64,000 nucleotides of DNA from Caenimonas sp. SL110 (GTDB lineage Bacteria > Pseudomonadota > Gammaproteobacteria > Burkholderiales > Burkholderiaceae_C): contig NZ_JANU01000068.1 in assembly GCF_001044395.1 (NCBI RefSeq), forward strand, positions 1-64,000, in the 5' to 3' direction. The stretch's first letter is position 1, and every line of letters starts with the position of its first letter. The notes beneath the pieces are model-generated. The model saw only the letters and a program-made list of their open reading frames with translations, searched no databases and was not told where the DNA came from. This document shows positions 25,568 through 34,381 of the stretch, in pieces. The translations under genes and the position numbers were made by a program.

Positions 25568-27412
25568 ATGAATATTCAAACTTGGGCATCGACCATCAGT
25601 CTATGCCTGGCGTTGGGAGCAGCCTACCCGGCCTTCGCCCAGTCGCCCTCTCCAAAACCTGCAGCGCCGGCCCAGGAAAAAATCCTGCGCTATGCATTCC
25701 CCGTCGCCGAGACCGGCTTCGATCCACCGCAGCTGTCGGACCTGTACTCGCGCATCGTCACGGCCAACATCTTCGATTCGCTGTACGGCTACGACTATCT
25801 GGCCCGCCCTGCCAAGGTCAAGCCGGTACTAGCAGAAGGCATGCCCGACATCTCGGCGGACTTTCGCACCTACACCATCAAGCTGCGGCGCGGCATCTAC
25901 TTTGCCGACGACGCAGCCTTCGGCGGCAAGAAGCGCGAGATCACCGCGCAGGACGTCGTGTACACCTGGAAGCGCCTCGCAGATCCCAAGAACAAGAGCC
26001 CGAGCTGGTCGGGGCTTGAAGAAGAAAAGATCATGGGACTTGCGGACCTGCGCAAGAAGTCGCAGGCCAAAGCCAACGATGGCGGCGCGAAGTTCGACTA
26101 CGACACCGAGATCGAGGGCCTGAAGCCGCTGGACCGCTACACCGTGCAGTTCAAGCTGGAAGCACCACGCCCGCGTTTCATGTACACGATGGCCGACCCC
26201 GGCATCCTGGGCGTGGTCGCACGCGAAGTCGTCGAGAAGTACGGCGACGACATCATGGCCCACCCCGTCGGTAGCGGGCCCTTCATGCTCAAGGAGTGGA
26301 AGCGCTCGTCGACCATCACGCTGGTGCGAAACCCCAACTACCGCGATGAAGTGTTCAACGCCGAGCCCGCGGCCGATGACGCGCACGCCCAGGCCATCTT
26401 CAAGCAGATGAAGGGGCGCAAGCTGCCGATGGTGGACAAGGTGATCGTCTCGATCATCGACGACCCGCAGCCGCGCTGGCTCGCCTTCTTGAATGGCGAA
26501 CACGACTTTTTGGAACGCCTGCCGCAAAACTTTGCGACGCACGCGATCCCCAACAACAAGCTCGCGCCCAACCTGGCCAAGCGCGGCATCACGATGGAAC
26601 GCGTGCCGCTGTCGGACATCACCATGCTCTTTTGGAACATGGACGATCCGGTCATGGGTGGCTATACGCCGGACAAGGTGGCGCTGCGCCGTGCCATTGC
26701 ACTGGCCTACAACAGCGCCGAAGAAGTGCGGTTGCCGCGTCGTGGCCAGGCCATCGTGGCGCACAGCTACCTCATGCCCAACACCGCGAGCTACGACCCG
26801 GACTTCCGTTCGGAGATGGGCACCTTTGACAAAGCGCGCGCCACTGCCCTGCTCGACATGTACGGCTACACCGACAAGAACGGCGACGGCTGGCGCGACA
26901 TGCCCGACGGCAAGCCGCTCGCGCTGGACCACAACACGCTGGGCACCGCCGATTACCGCGAGCTCGACGAGATCCTGAAGAAGAACCTCGATGCCATCGG
27001 CGTCAAGATCAATTTCCGCATCGGCAAGTGGCCCGAGCAACTCAAGGCTGCACGCGCGGGCAAGCTGATGATGTGGGGCGTGGGCCTTTCGGCCAGCAGC
27101 CCGGACAGCGGACCGGTGCTCGAACGCGGCTACGGCCCGTCGATCGGGCAATCGAACCTCGCGCGATTCAAGAACGCGAAGTTCGACGAACTCTATCGCC
27201 AGCAAAGCCAGATGCCCAACGGGCCCGAGCGTGACAAGGTGATCCGCGAAGCCGAGCGCATTCTCATCGCCTACATGCCCTACAAGATCCGCGTCCACCG
27301 CATCGGCACCGACCTGATGCAGCCGTGGGTCGTTGGCTACAAGCGCCATCCCAATGCACGCGAGTTCTGGCAATACGTGGACATCGACACCAGCAAGCTG
27401 CCAAAGAAGTAA
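25568..27412 (+). CDS. Oligopeptide-binding protein, SBP family 5 (first copy)
   Basis: A 614-residue periplasmic substrate-binding protein with a signal peptide (cleavage after PAFA, residue 24). The family 5 pattern is visible: LRYAFPVAETGFDPPQLSD near the N-terminus, LKRGIYF-like LRRGIYFADD, GSGPFMLKEW near 235, and ALRRAIALAYN. A Pro/Ala-rich stretch follows the signal. It is the first gene of a seven-gene rightward operon and is divergent from the Yej-type permeases, which have no binding-protein gene of their own in that operon; it may serve either transporter. Ligand specificity cannot be read. Confidence 0.9.
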   Translation: MNIQTWASTISLCLALGAAYPAFAQSPSPKPAAPAQEKILRYAFPVAETGFDPPQLSDLYSRIVTANIFDSLYGYDYLARPAKVKPVLAEGMPDISADFRTYTIKLRRGIYFADDAAFGGKKREITAQDVVYTWKRLADPKNKSPSWSGLEEEKIMGLADLRKKSQAKANDGGAKFDYDTEIEGLKPLDRYTVQFKLEAPRPRFMYTMADPGILGVVAREVVEKYGDDIMAHPVGSGPFMLKEWKRSSTITLVRNPNYRDEVFNAEPAADDAHAQAIFKQMKGRKLPMVDKVIVSIIDDPQPRWLAFLNGEHDFLERLPQNFATHAIPNNKLAPNLAKRGITMERVPLSDITMLFWNMDDPVMGGYTPDKVALRRAIALAYNSAEEVRLPRRGQAIVAHSYLMPNTASYDPDFRSEMGTFDKARATALLDMYGYTDKNGDGWRDMPDGKPLALDHNTLGTADYRELDEILKKNLDAIGVKINFRIGKWPEQLKAARAGKLMMWGVGLSASSPDSGPVLERGYGPSIGQSNLARFKNAKFDELYRQQSQMPNGPERDKVIREAERILIAYMPYKIRVHRIGTDLMQPWVVGYKRHPNAREFWQYVDIDTSKLPKK

Positions 27413-27424
27413 TCGGACGACATC

Positions 27425-29056
27425 ATGAATAACAACACGAACATCACCCTCCCTGCATTTGCGCGCGGCCTCATCGCCACCGTCGTTTCCATTGCTGCTG
27501 CGTCTTCGTTTGCAGCCGTTGTGCCGCCCGGTGTGCAGTTGCACGCCACGCAAACGCTGATCCGCAACAACGGCTCCGAGCCCGAGTCGCTCGACCCTGC
27601 GATTGCAGAAACTGTCGGCGCGAACAACATCACCCGCGACCTGTTCGAAGGGCTCACCGCCAACGACGGTGACGGCAAGATCGTGCCCGGCGTTGCAGAA
27701 AGCTGGAAGCAGACCAACGCCACGACATGGGTGTTCAAGCTGCGCCAGAACGCGAAATGGTCCAACGGCGATCCGGTCACTGCGCAGGACTGCGTGTACG
27801 GCATCCAGCGTTTCCTGGACCCCAAGACCGCATCGAAGTACGCGATGACCTACGGCATGTTTTTGCTCAATGGCAAGGACGTGGCCTCGGGCAAGAAGCC
27901 GCCTTCGGCCATCGGTGCCAAGGCCTTGGACAAGTACACGGTTGAAATCAAGACGGCGTTTCCTGCGGCCTTCCTGCCGCAACTCATGTCCAACAACAAC
28001 CTGGGCCCGCTGCACAAGGCCAGCGTTGAAAAGGGCGGGCGCGACTGGACCAAGCCCGGCAACATGGTGAGCAATGGCGCGTTCATGCTCAAGGACTGGC
28101 AGCCCAACAGCAAGGTCGTGATCGAGAAGAACCCGCACTACTGGGACGCCGCCAATGTGCAGCTCATGCGCGTGACCTACCTGGGCATCGAAGACGGCAA
28201 CGCCGACATCAAGCTGTTCGAAGCCGGCCAGAACGAGATGGTGTACCAGCTGCCGCCCGGCACGTATGAGCCTGCCAGGAAGCAGTTCCCGAAAGACGTG
28301 AAGAACGCGCCCATGCTGGGCCTGCGCTACTACACGCTGCAGACGCAGAACCCGGCGATGAAGGACGTGCGCGTTCGCAAGGCGCTGTCGATGGTGCTGG
28401 ACCGCGACATCCTTTCGCAGAAGATCACCGCTGACGGCCAGATGCCTGCTTACGGACTCATCGTGAAGGGGCTGGAAGGCGCCGACATGACCGAGTACGA
28501 ATGGGCGAAATGGCCGATGGCCAAAAAGATCGAAGAAGCGAAAAAGCTGCTGGCCGAAGCAGGCGTGAAGCCCGGCACCAAATACACGTTCTCGTACAAC
28601 ACGAGCGAGTACCACAAGAAGATGGCGATCTTTGCGCAGTCGGAATGGAAGACCAAGCTGGGCGTGAACATCGAACTCGAAGCGATGGAGTTCAAGGTGC
28701 TGGTGAAAAAGCGCCATGACGGCGCGTTCGACATCGCACGCGACGGCTTCATCGCCGACTACAACGATGCGACGAATTTCCTCGCGCTGGTGCGCTGCGA
28801 CTCGGACCAGAACACCAACAAGAACTGCAACCGCAAGGCCGAAGAACTGATCAACCAGGCCGAGCAGAACGACGACCAGGCCAAGCGCAAGCAGTTGCTG
28901 ACGCAGGCCACGAAGATGATCATGGACGACTACCCGATCATCCCGCTGGTCCAGTACTCGCTGCCGCGCCTGGTCAAGTCGTACATCGGCGGCTACTCGC
29001 TGCTCAATGCACAGGACCGGTTTCGCAGCAAGGACCTGTACATCATCAAGCATTGA
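27425..29056 (+). CDS. Oligopeptide-binding protein OppA-like, SBP family 5 (second copy)
   Basis: A 543-residue periplasmic binding protein with a signal peptide (cleavage near SSFA, about residue 36). It resembles OppA/MppA: TLIRNNGSEPESLDPA, NITRDLFEGLT, VFKLRQNAKWSNGDPVTAQD and ALSMVLDRDIL are all typical. The gene follows the first binding protein by 12 bp and precedes the OppB-like permease by 9 bp, so it is likely the main ligand receptor of the OppBCDF set. Two dissimilar binding proteins in a row suggest a broad peptide range. Confidence 0.92.
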   Translation: MNNNTNITLPAFARGLIATVVSIAAASSFAAVVPPGVQLHATQTLIRNNGSEPESLDPAIAETVGANNITRDLFEGLTANDGDGKIVPGVAESWKQTNATTWVFKLRQNAKWSNGDPVTAQDCVYGIQRFLDPKTASKYAMTYGMFLLNGKDVASGKKPPSAIGAKALDKYTVEIKTAFPAAFLPQLMSNNNLGPLHKASVEKGGRDWTKPGNMVSNGAFMLKDWQPNSKVVIEKNPHYWDAANVQLMRVTYLGIEDGNADIKLFEAGQNEMVYQLPPGTYEPARKQFPKDVKNAPMLGLRYYTLQTQNPAMKDVRVRKALSMVLDRDILSQKITADGQMPAYGLIVKGLEGADMTEYEWAKWPMAKKIEEAKKLLAEAGVKPGTKYTFSYNTSEYHKKMAIFAQSEWKTKLGVNIELEAMEFKVLVKKRHDGAFDIARDGFIADYNDATNFLALVRCDSDQNTNKNCNRKAEELINQAEQNDDQAKRKQLLTQATKMIMDDYPIIPLVQYSLPRLVKSYIGGYSLLNAQDRFRSKDLYIIKH

Positions 29057-29065
29057 AGGACCCCC

Positions 29066-29986
29066 ATGTGGTCCTATACCCTGCGTCGCCTCCTGGTGAC
29101 CATCCCGACGCTGCTGGCCGTCATCACGGTCTGCTACATCCTGGTCCACGCGGCACCGGGTGGCCCCTTCGACGGCGACCGGCAGGTCTCCGAAGCGGTG
29201 CTCGCCAACCTGCAAGCCAAGTACCACCTCGACCAGCCGGTGTGGAAGCAGTACCTGCTGTACCTCAACAACCTGCTGCACGGTGACCTGGGCGCATCGT
29301 TTCGCTACGCCGACTGGTCGGTGAACGACCTGGTGGCGCGCGCGTTGCCGGTGTCGCTGTCGATCGGCGGCATCTCGCTGGTGATTTCGTTCATCCTCGG
29401 TGTCGCCCTGGGCATAGGCGCAGCGCTCAAGCAAAACAGCCTCGCAGACTTTTCACTCATGCTGGTGAGCAACATCGGAAGCGTGGTGCCGTCATTCGTG
29501 ATGGGGCCGGTGCTGGTGCTGGTGTTCGCGCTGTGGCTGAAATGGTTGCCGGCCGGCGGCTGGGACGACTTCGCGCCGCAGTTCATGATCCTGCCGATGG
29601 CGCTGCTCACCTTCATCAACATCGCCACCATCGGCCGTGTGATGCGGGGCAGCCTGATCGAAGTGATGCAGAGCAACTTCATCCGCACGGCACGCGCCAA
29701 GGGCCTGCCGATGCGGCTGGTGGTGCTGCGCCACGCGATCAAGCCTGCGCTGCTGCCGGTGGTGTCGGTCGTGAGTCCGCTCGCGATTTCTTCCATCACG
29801 GCGGCGCTGGTCACAGAGACGGTGTTTTCACTGCCGGGCCTGGGCAAGCTGATCGTGAACGGCGCGGGCAATCGCGACTACACGCTGGTGCTCGGCCTGG
29901 TGGTGCTCATCACGCTGATCGCGGTGCTGATGAACCTGCTGGTCGATCTCGCCTATGCGGCACTCGACCCCAAGATCAGGTACTAG
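29066..29986 (+). CDS. oppB: Oligopeptide ABC permease OppB
   Basis: A 306-residue inner-membrane permease with six membrane segments, beginning MWSYTLRRLLVTIPTLLAVI. The conserved cytoplasmic EAA loop (NFIRTARAKGLPMRLVVLRHAI) is near residue 210. The length matches OppB of E. coli (306). It pairs with the OppC-like permease 3 bp downstream to form the channel through which the ATPases import oligopeptides. Confidence 0.93.
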   Translation: MWSYTLRRLLVTIPTLLAVITVCYILVHAAPGGPFDGDRQVSEAVLANLQAKYHLDQPVWKQYLLYLNNLLHGDLGASFRYADWSVNDLVARALPVSLSIGGISLVISFILGVALGIGAALKQNSLADFSLMLVSNIGSVVPSFVMGPVLVLVFALWLKWLPAGGWDDFAPQFMILPMALLTFINIATIGRVMRGSLIEVMQSNFIRTARAKGLPMRLVVLRHAIKPALLPVVSVVSPLAISSITAALVTETVFSLPGLGKLIVNGAGNRDYTLVLGLVVLITLIAVLMNLLVDLAYAALDPKIRY

Positions 29987-29989
29987 TCC

Positions 29990-30925
29990 ATGCTGTTCTT
30001 CACCAAACGCAAGGCCCTGATCGATCAGCTGGCTGATGTAAATGCAGCAAGCGCAGCCAGCGCCACCGCATCCATGCACGGCCGCAGCCCCTGGGCCGAC
30101 GCGCGCGCCCGCTTCATGTCCAACAAACCGGCCGTCGTCAGCCTGGTGCTGCTCATCATCATCGCGCTGGCCTGCATCATCGGGCCGTGGGTGCTGCCCT
30201 ATCAGTTCGACACCACCGACTGGGACTCGATGAGCCAGCCGCCCGGCCTGAAGGGCATGCACTGGTGGGGCACCGACGAGTCGGGGCGCGACCTGCTGGT
30301 GCGATGCCTCGTCGGCGGTCGCATCTCGCTCATGGTGGGCCTGCTCGCAACCATCTGCTCCTGCGCAGTCGGTATCGCGTGGGGCGCCACGGCGGGCTTC
30401 ATCGGCGGCAAGGTCGATGGCGCCATGATGCGCATCGTGGACATGATGTATGCCATTCCGTACCTGCTGATTGCGATCCTGCTGGTCACGATCCTGGGGC
30501 GCGAGTTCTACCTGGTGGTGCTGGCGATCACCGCGTTCTCGTGGATGGACATGGCGCGCGTGGTGCGCGGACAAACCCTGTCGCTGCGCAGCATGGAGTT
30601 CGTCGAAGCTGCGCGCTCCATCGGTGTGCCGACACGCAAGATCATCTTCTCGCACATCGTGCCCAACCTGCTGGGCGTGGTCGTGATCTACACGACGGTC
30701 ACGGTGCCGTCGGTGATCCTGACCGAGTCGGTGCTGTCCTTCCTCGGCCTGGGCATACAGGAGCCGATGACGAGCTGGGGCGTGCTGATCGAAGACGGAA
30801 CCGGCGTGATGGAAGTCGCACCGTGGATGCTGCTGTTTCCCGGTGCGATGCTCTCAATCACGCTCTACTGCTTCAACTTCATCGGCGACGGATTGCGCGA
30901 CGCGCTCGATCCGAAACAGCGATAA
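29990..30925 (+). CDS. oppC: Oligopeptide ABC permease OppC
   Basis: A 311-residue permease with an Ala/Ser-rich cytoplasmic N-terminus (residues 12-35), TM1 near 45-65, the periplasmic loop with GTDESGRDLLVR, and the EAA loop EFVEAARSIGVPTRKIIFSHIVPN. It ends in DALDPKQR as usual for this family. It sits between oppB and oppD with 3-bp gaps on both sides, so translation is probably coupled. Confidence 0.93.
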   Translation: MLFFTKRKALIDQLADVNAASAASATASMHGRSPWADARARFMSNKPAVVSLVLLIIIALACIIGPWVLPYQFDTTDWDSMSQPPGLKGMHWWGTDESGRDLLVRCLVGGRISLMVGLLATICSCAVGIAWGATAGFIGGKVDGAMMRIVDMMYAIPYLLIAILLVTILGREFYLVVLAITAFSWMDMARVVRGQTLSLRSMEFVEAARSIGVPTRKIIFSHIVPNLLGVVVIYTTVTVPSVILTESVLSFLGLGIQEPMTSWGVLIEDGTGVMEVAPWMLLFPGAMLSITLYCFNFIGDGLRDALDPKQR

Positions 30926-30928
30926 ATC

Positions 30929-31945
30929 ATGGCCGAAGCAAACAACAACAAGCTGCTGGAGGTCGATGACCTCAGCGTCAAATTCTCCACGCCCGAAGGC
31001 GATGTGACGGCTGTCAATGGCCTGGGCTTTTCGCTGGAGCGCGGACAGACCTTCGGCATCGTCGGCGAAAGCGGCTCCGGCAAGAGCCAGAGCATGCTCG
31101 CGATCATGGGCCTGCTCGCCGCCAACGGACGTGCCACCGGTCGCGTGCGATTCAATGGCCAGGACCTGCTGGCGATGGCGCCACGCGACCTCAATCGCAT
31201 TCGCGGCAACCGCGTTGCGATGATCTTCCAGGACCCGATGACATCGCTCAATCCGTACCTCACGGTCGAGCGGCAGATGACCGAAGTGCTGGAGCTGCAC
31301 AAGGGCCTCACGCGAAGGAGCGCGCTGACGCTGGCGATTCAGACGCTGGAGCAGGTGCGCATTCCAGATGCCGCGCGGCGCATTCGCATGTACCCGCACG
31401 AGTTTTCGGGCGGCATGCGCCAGCGGATCATGATCGCGATGGCACTGCTGTGCCAGCCGGACCTGCTGATCGCTGATGAGCCGACCACCGCACTGGATGT
31501 GACGGTGCAGGCGCAGACGATGACGCTGCTGCGCGACCTGCAGCGCGACTTCGGCACGGCCATCATCCTGATCACGCATGACCTGGGCGTCGTTGCCGGC
31601 ATTTGCGACAAGGTGATGGTTTTGTATGGCGGCCGGATCATGGAACAAGGTACGGCTGAAGATATCTTTTATGCGCCGACGCATCCCTACACGCTGGGCC
31701 TGCTCGGCGCGGTGCCCAAGCTCGATCACGAAGGCGAGCGATTGATTGCAATCCCGGGTGTGCCGCCGAACATGAGCCGTATGCCGGTGGGCTGTCCGTT
31801 CACCGAGCGATGCAGTTTTGTGCTGCCGCATTGCGGGACGGTGCGGCCGCCTCTGGTGCGGGTGGAGGGGCGCGAGGCGGTGCTGCGTGCTTGTCATCGA
31901 CCGCCGCAGGAGATTGAGAAGATGGCGCTGGAGGTGTTGCCATGA
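30929..31945 (+). CDS. oppD: Oligopeptide ABC ATPase OppD
   Basis: A 338-residue ATPase with Walker [10 protein letters not shown] (about 48-56), Q-loop [10 protein letters not shown], signature FSGGMRQR, Walker [14 protein letters not shown]-loop ITHDLG and the C-terminal oligopeptide-family region with [14 protein letters not shown], a cysteine pattern that in related subunits binds an iron-sulfur cluster. Together with OppF it hydrolyses ATP to drive import. The stop overlaps the oppF ATG in ATGA. Confidence 0.94.
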   Translation: MAEANNNKLLEVDDLSVKFSTPEGDVTAVNGLGFSLERGQTFGIVGESGSGKSQSMLAIMGLLAANGRATGRVRFNGQDLLAMAPRDLNRIRGNRVAMIFQDPMTSLNPYLTVERQMTEVLELHKGLTRRSALTLAIQTLEQVRIPDAARRIRMYPHEFSGGMRQRIMIAMALLCQPDLLIADEPTTALDVTVQAQTMTLLRDLQRDFGTAIILITHDLGVVAGICDKVMVLYGGRIMEQGTAEDIFYAPTHPYTLGLLGAVPKLDHEGERLIAIPGVPPNMSRMPVGCPFTERCSFVLPHCGTVRPPLVRVEGREAVLRACHRPPQEIEKMALEVLP

Positions 31946-32979
31946 GTGGGGTTCCCGGTACGGGAGTCGCCCTCACCCCAACCCTCTCCCAGAGGCAGAG
32001 GGAGCAAAGCCCATTGCTATCGGTGCGGGACTTGCATGTGCACTTCAACGTGCGCGGTGAGGGGCTGTTTCCACCCAAGCGCACGCTGAAAGCCGTCAAC
32101 GGCGTGAGCTTCGACCTGTACCCCGGCGAAACACTGGGCATCGTCGGTGAATCGGGTTGCGGCAAGTCAACGCTTGCGCGCGGGATTCTCAATCTGGTGC
32201 CGCGCACATCAGGTCAGGTCGTCTGGTTAGGCCGGGACATGAACGATGCAAAGGCCGGCGACTGGCAGCAGGTGCGCAAGCATGTGCAGATGGTGTTCCA
32301 GGACCCGCTGGCCTCCCTGAATCCGCGCATGAACATCGCGCAGATCGTGGGCGAGCCACTGCGAACGCACCACCCGGAACTGCCTTCCAGCGAAGTGCTC
32401 GAACGCGTCAAGGCGATGCTGGTCAAGGTCGGCATGAACGAGTCGCACCTCTATCGTTATCCGCATGAATTTTCGGGTGGGCAGTGCCAGCGCATCGGCA
32501 TTGCACGCGCGCTGATCCTCAAGCCGAAGCTGATCGTCTGCGACGAGCCCGTATCGGCGCTCGATGTGTCGATACAGGCGCAGATCATCAACCTGCTCAA
32601 GGACCTGCAGCAGGAGATGCAGCTGGCGCTGGTCTTCATCGCGCATGACCTCGCGGTGGTCAAGCACGTGAGCCAGCGCATCCTGGTGATGTACCTGGGC
32701 CGCACGATGGAGCTGGCCGACAAGCACGCGCTCTATGCCGATCCGAAGCACCCGTACACCAAGGCGCTGCTGTCCGCTGTGCCGCTGGCCGATCCGCGCC
32801 GCGAGCGTGGCAAGGTGGTACAGATGCTCTCGGGCGACCTGCCCTCGCCTATCAGTCCGCCATCGGGCTGCGTGTTCCGCACGCGGTGCCCGCACGCATT
32901 CGATCGCTGCGCCGCTGAAATCCCGCCACTGAAGCCGGTCGACGGCCATTCACAGGCGGCCTGCTGGCTGTACGAATGA
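31942..32979 (+). CDS. oppF: Oligopeptide ABC ATPase OppF, with repeat-derived N-terminus
   Basis: A 345-residue ATPase with Walker A GESGCGKST (near residue 71), signature FSGGQCQR, Walker B CDEPVSALDVS and C-terminal SGCVFRTRCPHAFDRC. Residues about 10-21 (ALTPTLSQRQRE) are the translation of a dispersed intergenic repeat (31968-32004); the family domain starts only at LLSVRDLHVHF, residue 25. The ATG in the ATGA overlap with oppD is still the best start, since no start codon with a ribosome site lies between the repeat and the domain. The gene runs into the MFS gene in another ATGA. Confidence 0.93.
   Translation: MSGVPGTGVALTPTLSQRQREQSPLLSVRDLHVHFNVRGEGLFPPKRTLKAVNGVSFDLYPGETLGIVGESGCGKSTLARGILNLVPRTSGQVVWLGRDMNDAKAGDWQQVRKHVQMVFQDPLASLNPRMNIAQIVGEPLRTHHPELPSSEVLERVKAMLVKVGMNESHLYRYPHEFSGGQCQRIGIARALILKPKLIVCDEPVSALDVSIQAQIINLLKDLQQEMQLALVFIAHDLAVVKHVSQRILVMYLGRTMELADKHALYADPKHPYTKALLSAVPLADPRRERGKVVQMLSGDLPSPISPPSGCVFRTRCPHAFDRCAAEIPPLKPVDGHSQAACWLYE
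31968..32004. repeat. Dispersed repeat captured in the oppF coding sequence
   Basis: The segment CGCCCTCACCCCAACCCTCT followed by CCCAGAGGCAGAGGGAG encodes the peptide LTPTLSQRQRE, recognisable as the translation of a repeat that is common between genes in many proteobacteria. Its length keeps the oppF frame open. A related copy is at 17153-17181. Confidence 0.7.
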
Positions 32980-34244
32980 CGATCAGGAAGCACTTCACCC
33001 TGCCGCCTGACGACCTGCTGCGGGGCAGGCTCTATCGCCGGCTGTGGCTGTCGATCCTGCTCAGCTCGTTCGGCGGGCAGATCACGATGCTGGCCATCCC
33101 ACTCACGGCTGCGGTGTTGTTGCATGCCACGCCTTCGCAGATGGGCCTGCTCACGGCGATGGAGATCGCTCCCTTTGTTTTGTTCTCGCTGCCGTCCGGT
33201 GTGTGGCTCGATCGCGTGCGCAAGCTGCCGGTGTATGTGGCGGGAGAACTGATCATTGCACTGGCAGTTCTCAGCGTGCCGGCAGCCTGGGCACTCGATG
33301 TCCTGACAGTGCCGTTCCTCTACGGTGTTGGATTTGTCATCGGCACGGTCTATACGACCGCCGGCACTGCCGCGCAGATCGTGCTGACACAGGTTGTGCC
33401 CCGTTCGCGCCTGGTCGAGGCGCACGCCAAGAACGCGCTCGCGAGCTCCGCCGCTGAAGTCGCCGGACCCGGCGTGGCAGGCGCCCTGATTCGCCTGGTG
33501 GGCGCACCGGTCGCATTGATTGCGGACGCGGTGATGCTGCTTTTTTCCGTCGCCATCCTGCGAGGCCTGAAGATTCACGAAGAGCCCGGTGCCAAGGTGC
33601 CGGTTCACTTCTGGATTGCGTTGAAAGAAGGGCTCTCGTTCGTGCGCAGCACGCCGCTACTGGTGGCGATGGCGTTGCTCGTGGGCATCTGGCAGATGTG
33701 CCATCACTCTGCGATGGTCGTGCAGATTCTTTTCGCGACGCGAGAACTGGGCCTCAATGAGCGACAGGTCGGTCTTTGCTATGTCGGGCTCGGCGTCGGC
33801 ACTGTCATGGCAGGCGTCTTCGGCAACCGCATTTCGCAACGGTTCGGCGTGGGGCCCTGCCTGCTCGCAGGGTTCGCGATCAACGGGATCGGCTGGTTGC
33901 AGCTGGCGATCGCGCCGGCCAGCGACTTCGGCGTTTTCTCGTTTGTGCTGATGCTGCTTTGCTTCGGGCTTGGCGCCGTGCTGATCTTCATCAATTTCCT
34001 GGCGCTGCGCCAGGCCGTGACGCCCGAGCCCTTGCTGGGGCGCATGACCAGCACGATGCGCTGGCTCATCCTGATTCCCGCACTGCCCGGCGCCTTGCTG
34101 GGCGGCTACCTGGGTGAACACCTGGGCCTGCGCTGGTCCCTGGCCGCGGGGGGTGTGGGTGCGCTCACGCTGGCATTCGTCGGCTGGAGATTCACGATGC
34201 TGCGCGGGCAGCGAGTGTTGCCGGAACAAGCTTCGGCTGCCTGA
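32976..34244 (+). CDS. MFS efflux transporter, EntS-like
   Basis: A 422-residue membrane protein with about 10-12 hydrophobic segments and the major facilitator motif A variant SGVWLDRVRKLPVY between TM2 and TM3. Overall layout (long N-terminal cytoplasmic lead, LWLSILLSSFGGQITMLAIPL) is that of the EntS/tetracycline-resistance-like drug:H+ antiporter group (MFS_3). The start overlaps the oppF stop (ATGA), so it is the last gene of the peptide operon; it may expel a peptide-like or toxic compound, which is inference. Confidence 0.82.
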   Translation: MTIRKHFTLPPDDLLRGRLYRRLWLSILLSSFGGQITMLAIPLTAAVLLHATPSQMGLLTAMEIAPFVLFSLPSGVWLDRVRKLPVYVAGELIIALAVLSVPAAWALDVLTVPFLYGVGFVIGTVYTTAGTAAQIVLTQVVPRSRLVEAHAKNALASSAAEVAGPGVAGALIRLVGAPVALIADAVMLLFSVAILRGLKIHEEPGAKVPVHFWIALKEGLSFVRSTPLLVAMALLVGIWQMCHHSAMVVQILFATRELGLNERQVGLCYVGLGVGTVMAGVFGNRISQRFGVGPCLLAGFAINGIGWLQLAIAPASDFGVFSFVLMLLCFGLGAVLIFINFLALRQAVTPEPLLGRMTSTMRWLILIPALPGALLGGYLGEHLGLRWSLAAGGVGALTLAFVGWRFTMLRGQRVLPEQASAA

Positions 34245-34252
34245 CGGCGTGG

Positions 34253-34273
34253 ATTGCGGGTCGAGCCCGCAAT
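34253..34273. repeat. Single REP-like palindrome after the MFS gene
   Basis: ATTGCGGG-TCGAG-CCCGCAAT is a perfect 8-bp stem with a 5-nt loop, flanked by GTGG and TGACAGC as in the other copies. It lies 9 bp after the MFS stop. Confidence 0.8.
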
Positions 34274-34301
34274 GACAGCGTTTACACCTTGCGCATCGCC
34301 C

Positions 34302-34330
34302 AAAAAAAAACCACCGCCGAAGCGGTGGTT
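34302..34330 (-). terminator. Intrinsic terminator of the TonB-dependent receptor gene
   Basis: On the minus strand the hairpin AACCACCGC-TTCG-GCGGTGGTT (9-bp stem, 34309-34330) is followed by nine uridines (34302-34310). It lies 52 bp after the receptor stop codon. This is a textbook Rho-independent terminator. Confidence 0.9.
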
Positions 34331-34338
34331 TGCAAGGT

Positions 34339-34360
34339 GCGGCCCGTTTGACCGGGCCGC
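34339..34360 (+). terminator. Probable terminator of the opp-MFS operon
   Basis: GCGGCCCG-TTTGAC-CGGGCCGC forms an 8-bp GC stem followed on the plus strand by ATCTCTTTT. The T-rich tract is imperfect, so this is weaker than the adjacent minus-strand terminator. Confidence 0.55.
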
Positions 34361-34381
34361 ATCTCTTTTGGCACTAGGCCA

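Noticed and set aside
25829-29434. A 1201-codon open frame on the minus strand across both binding-protein genes
   Set aside because: It lies opposite two clear family members with signal peptides. Long antisense frames are expected at this GC content because stop codons are rare opposite biased third positions, and its translation has no recognisable domain.
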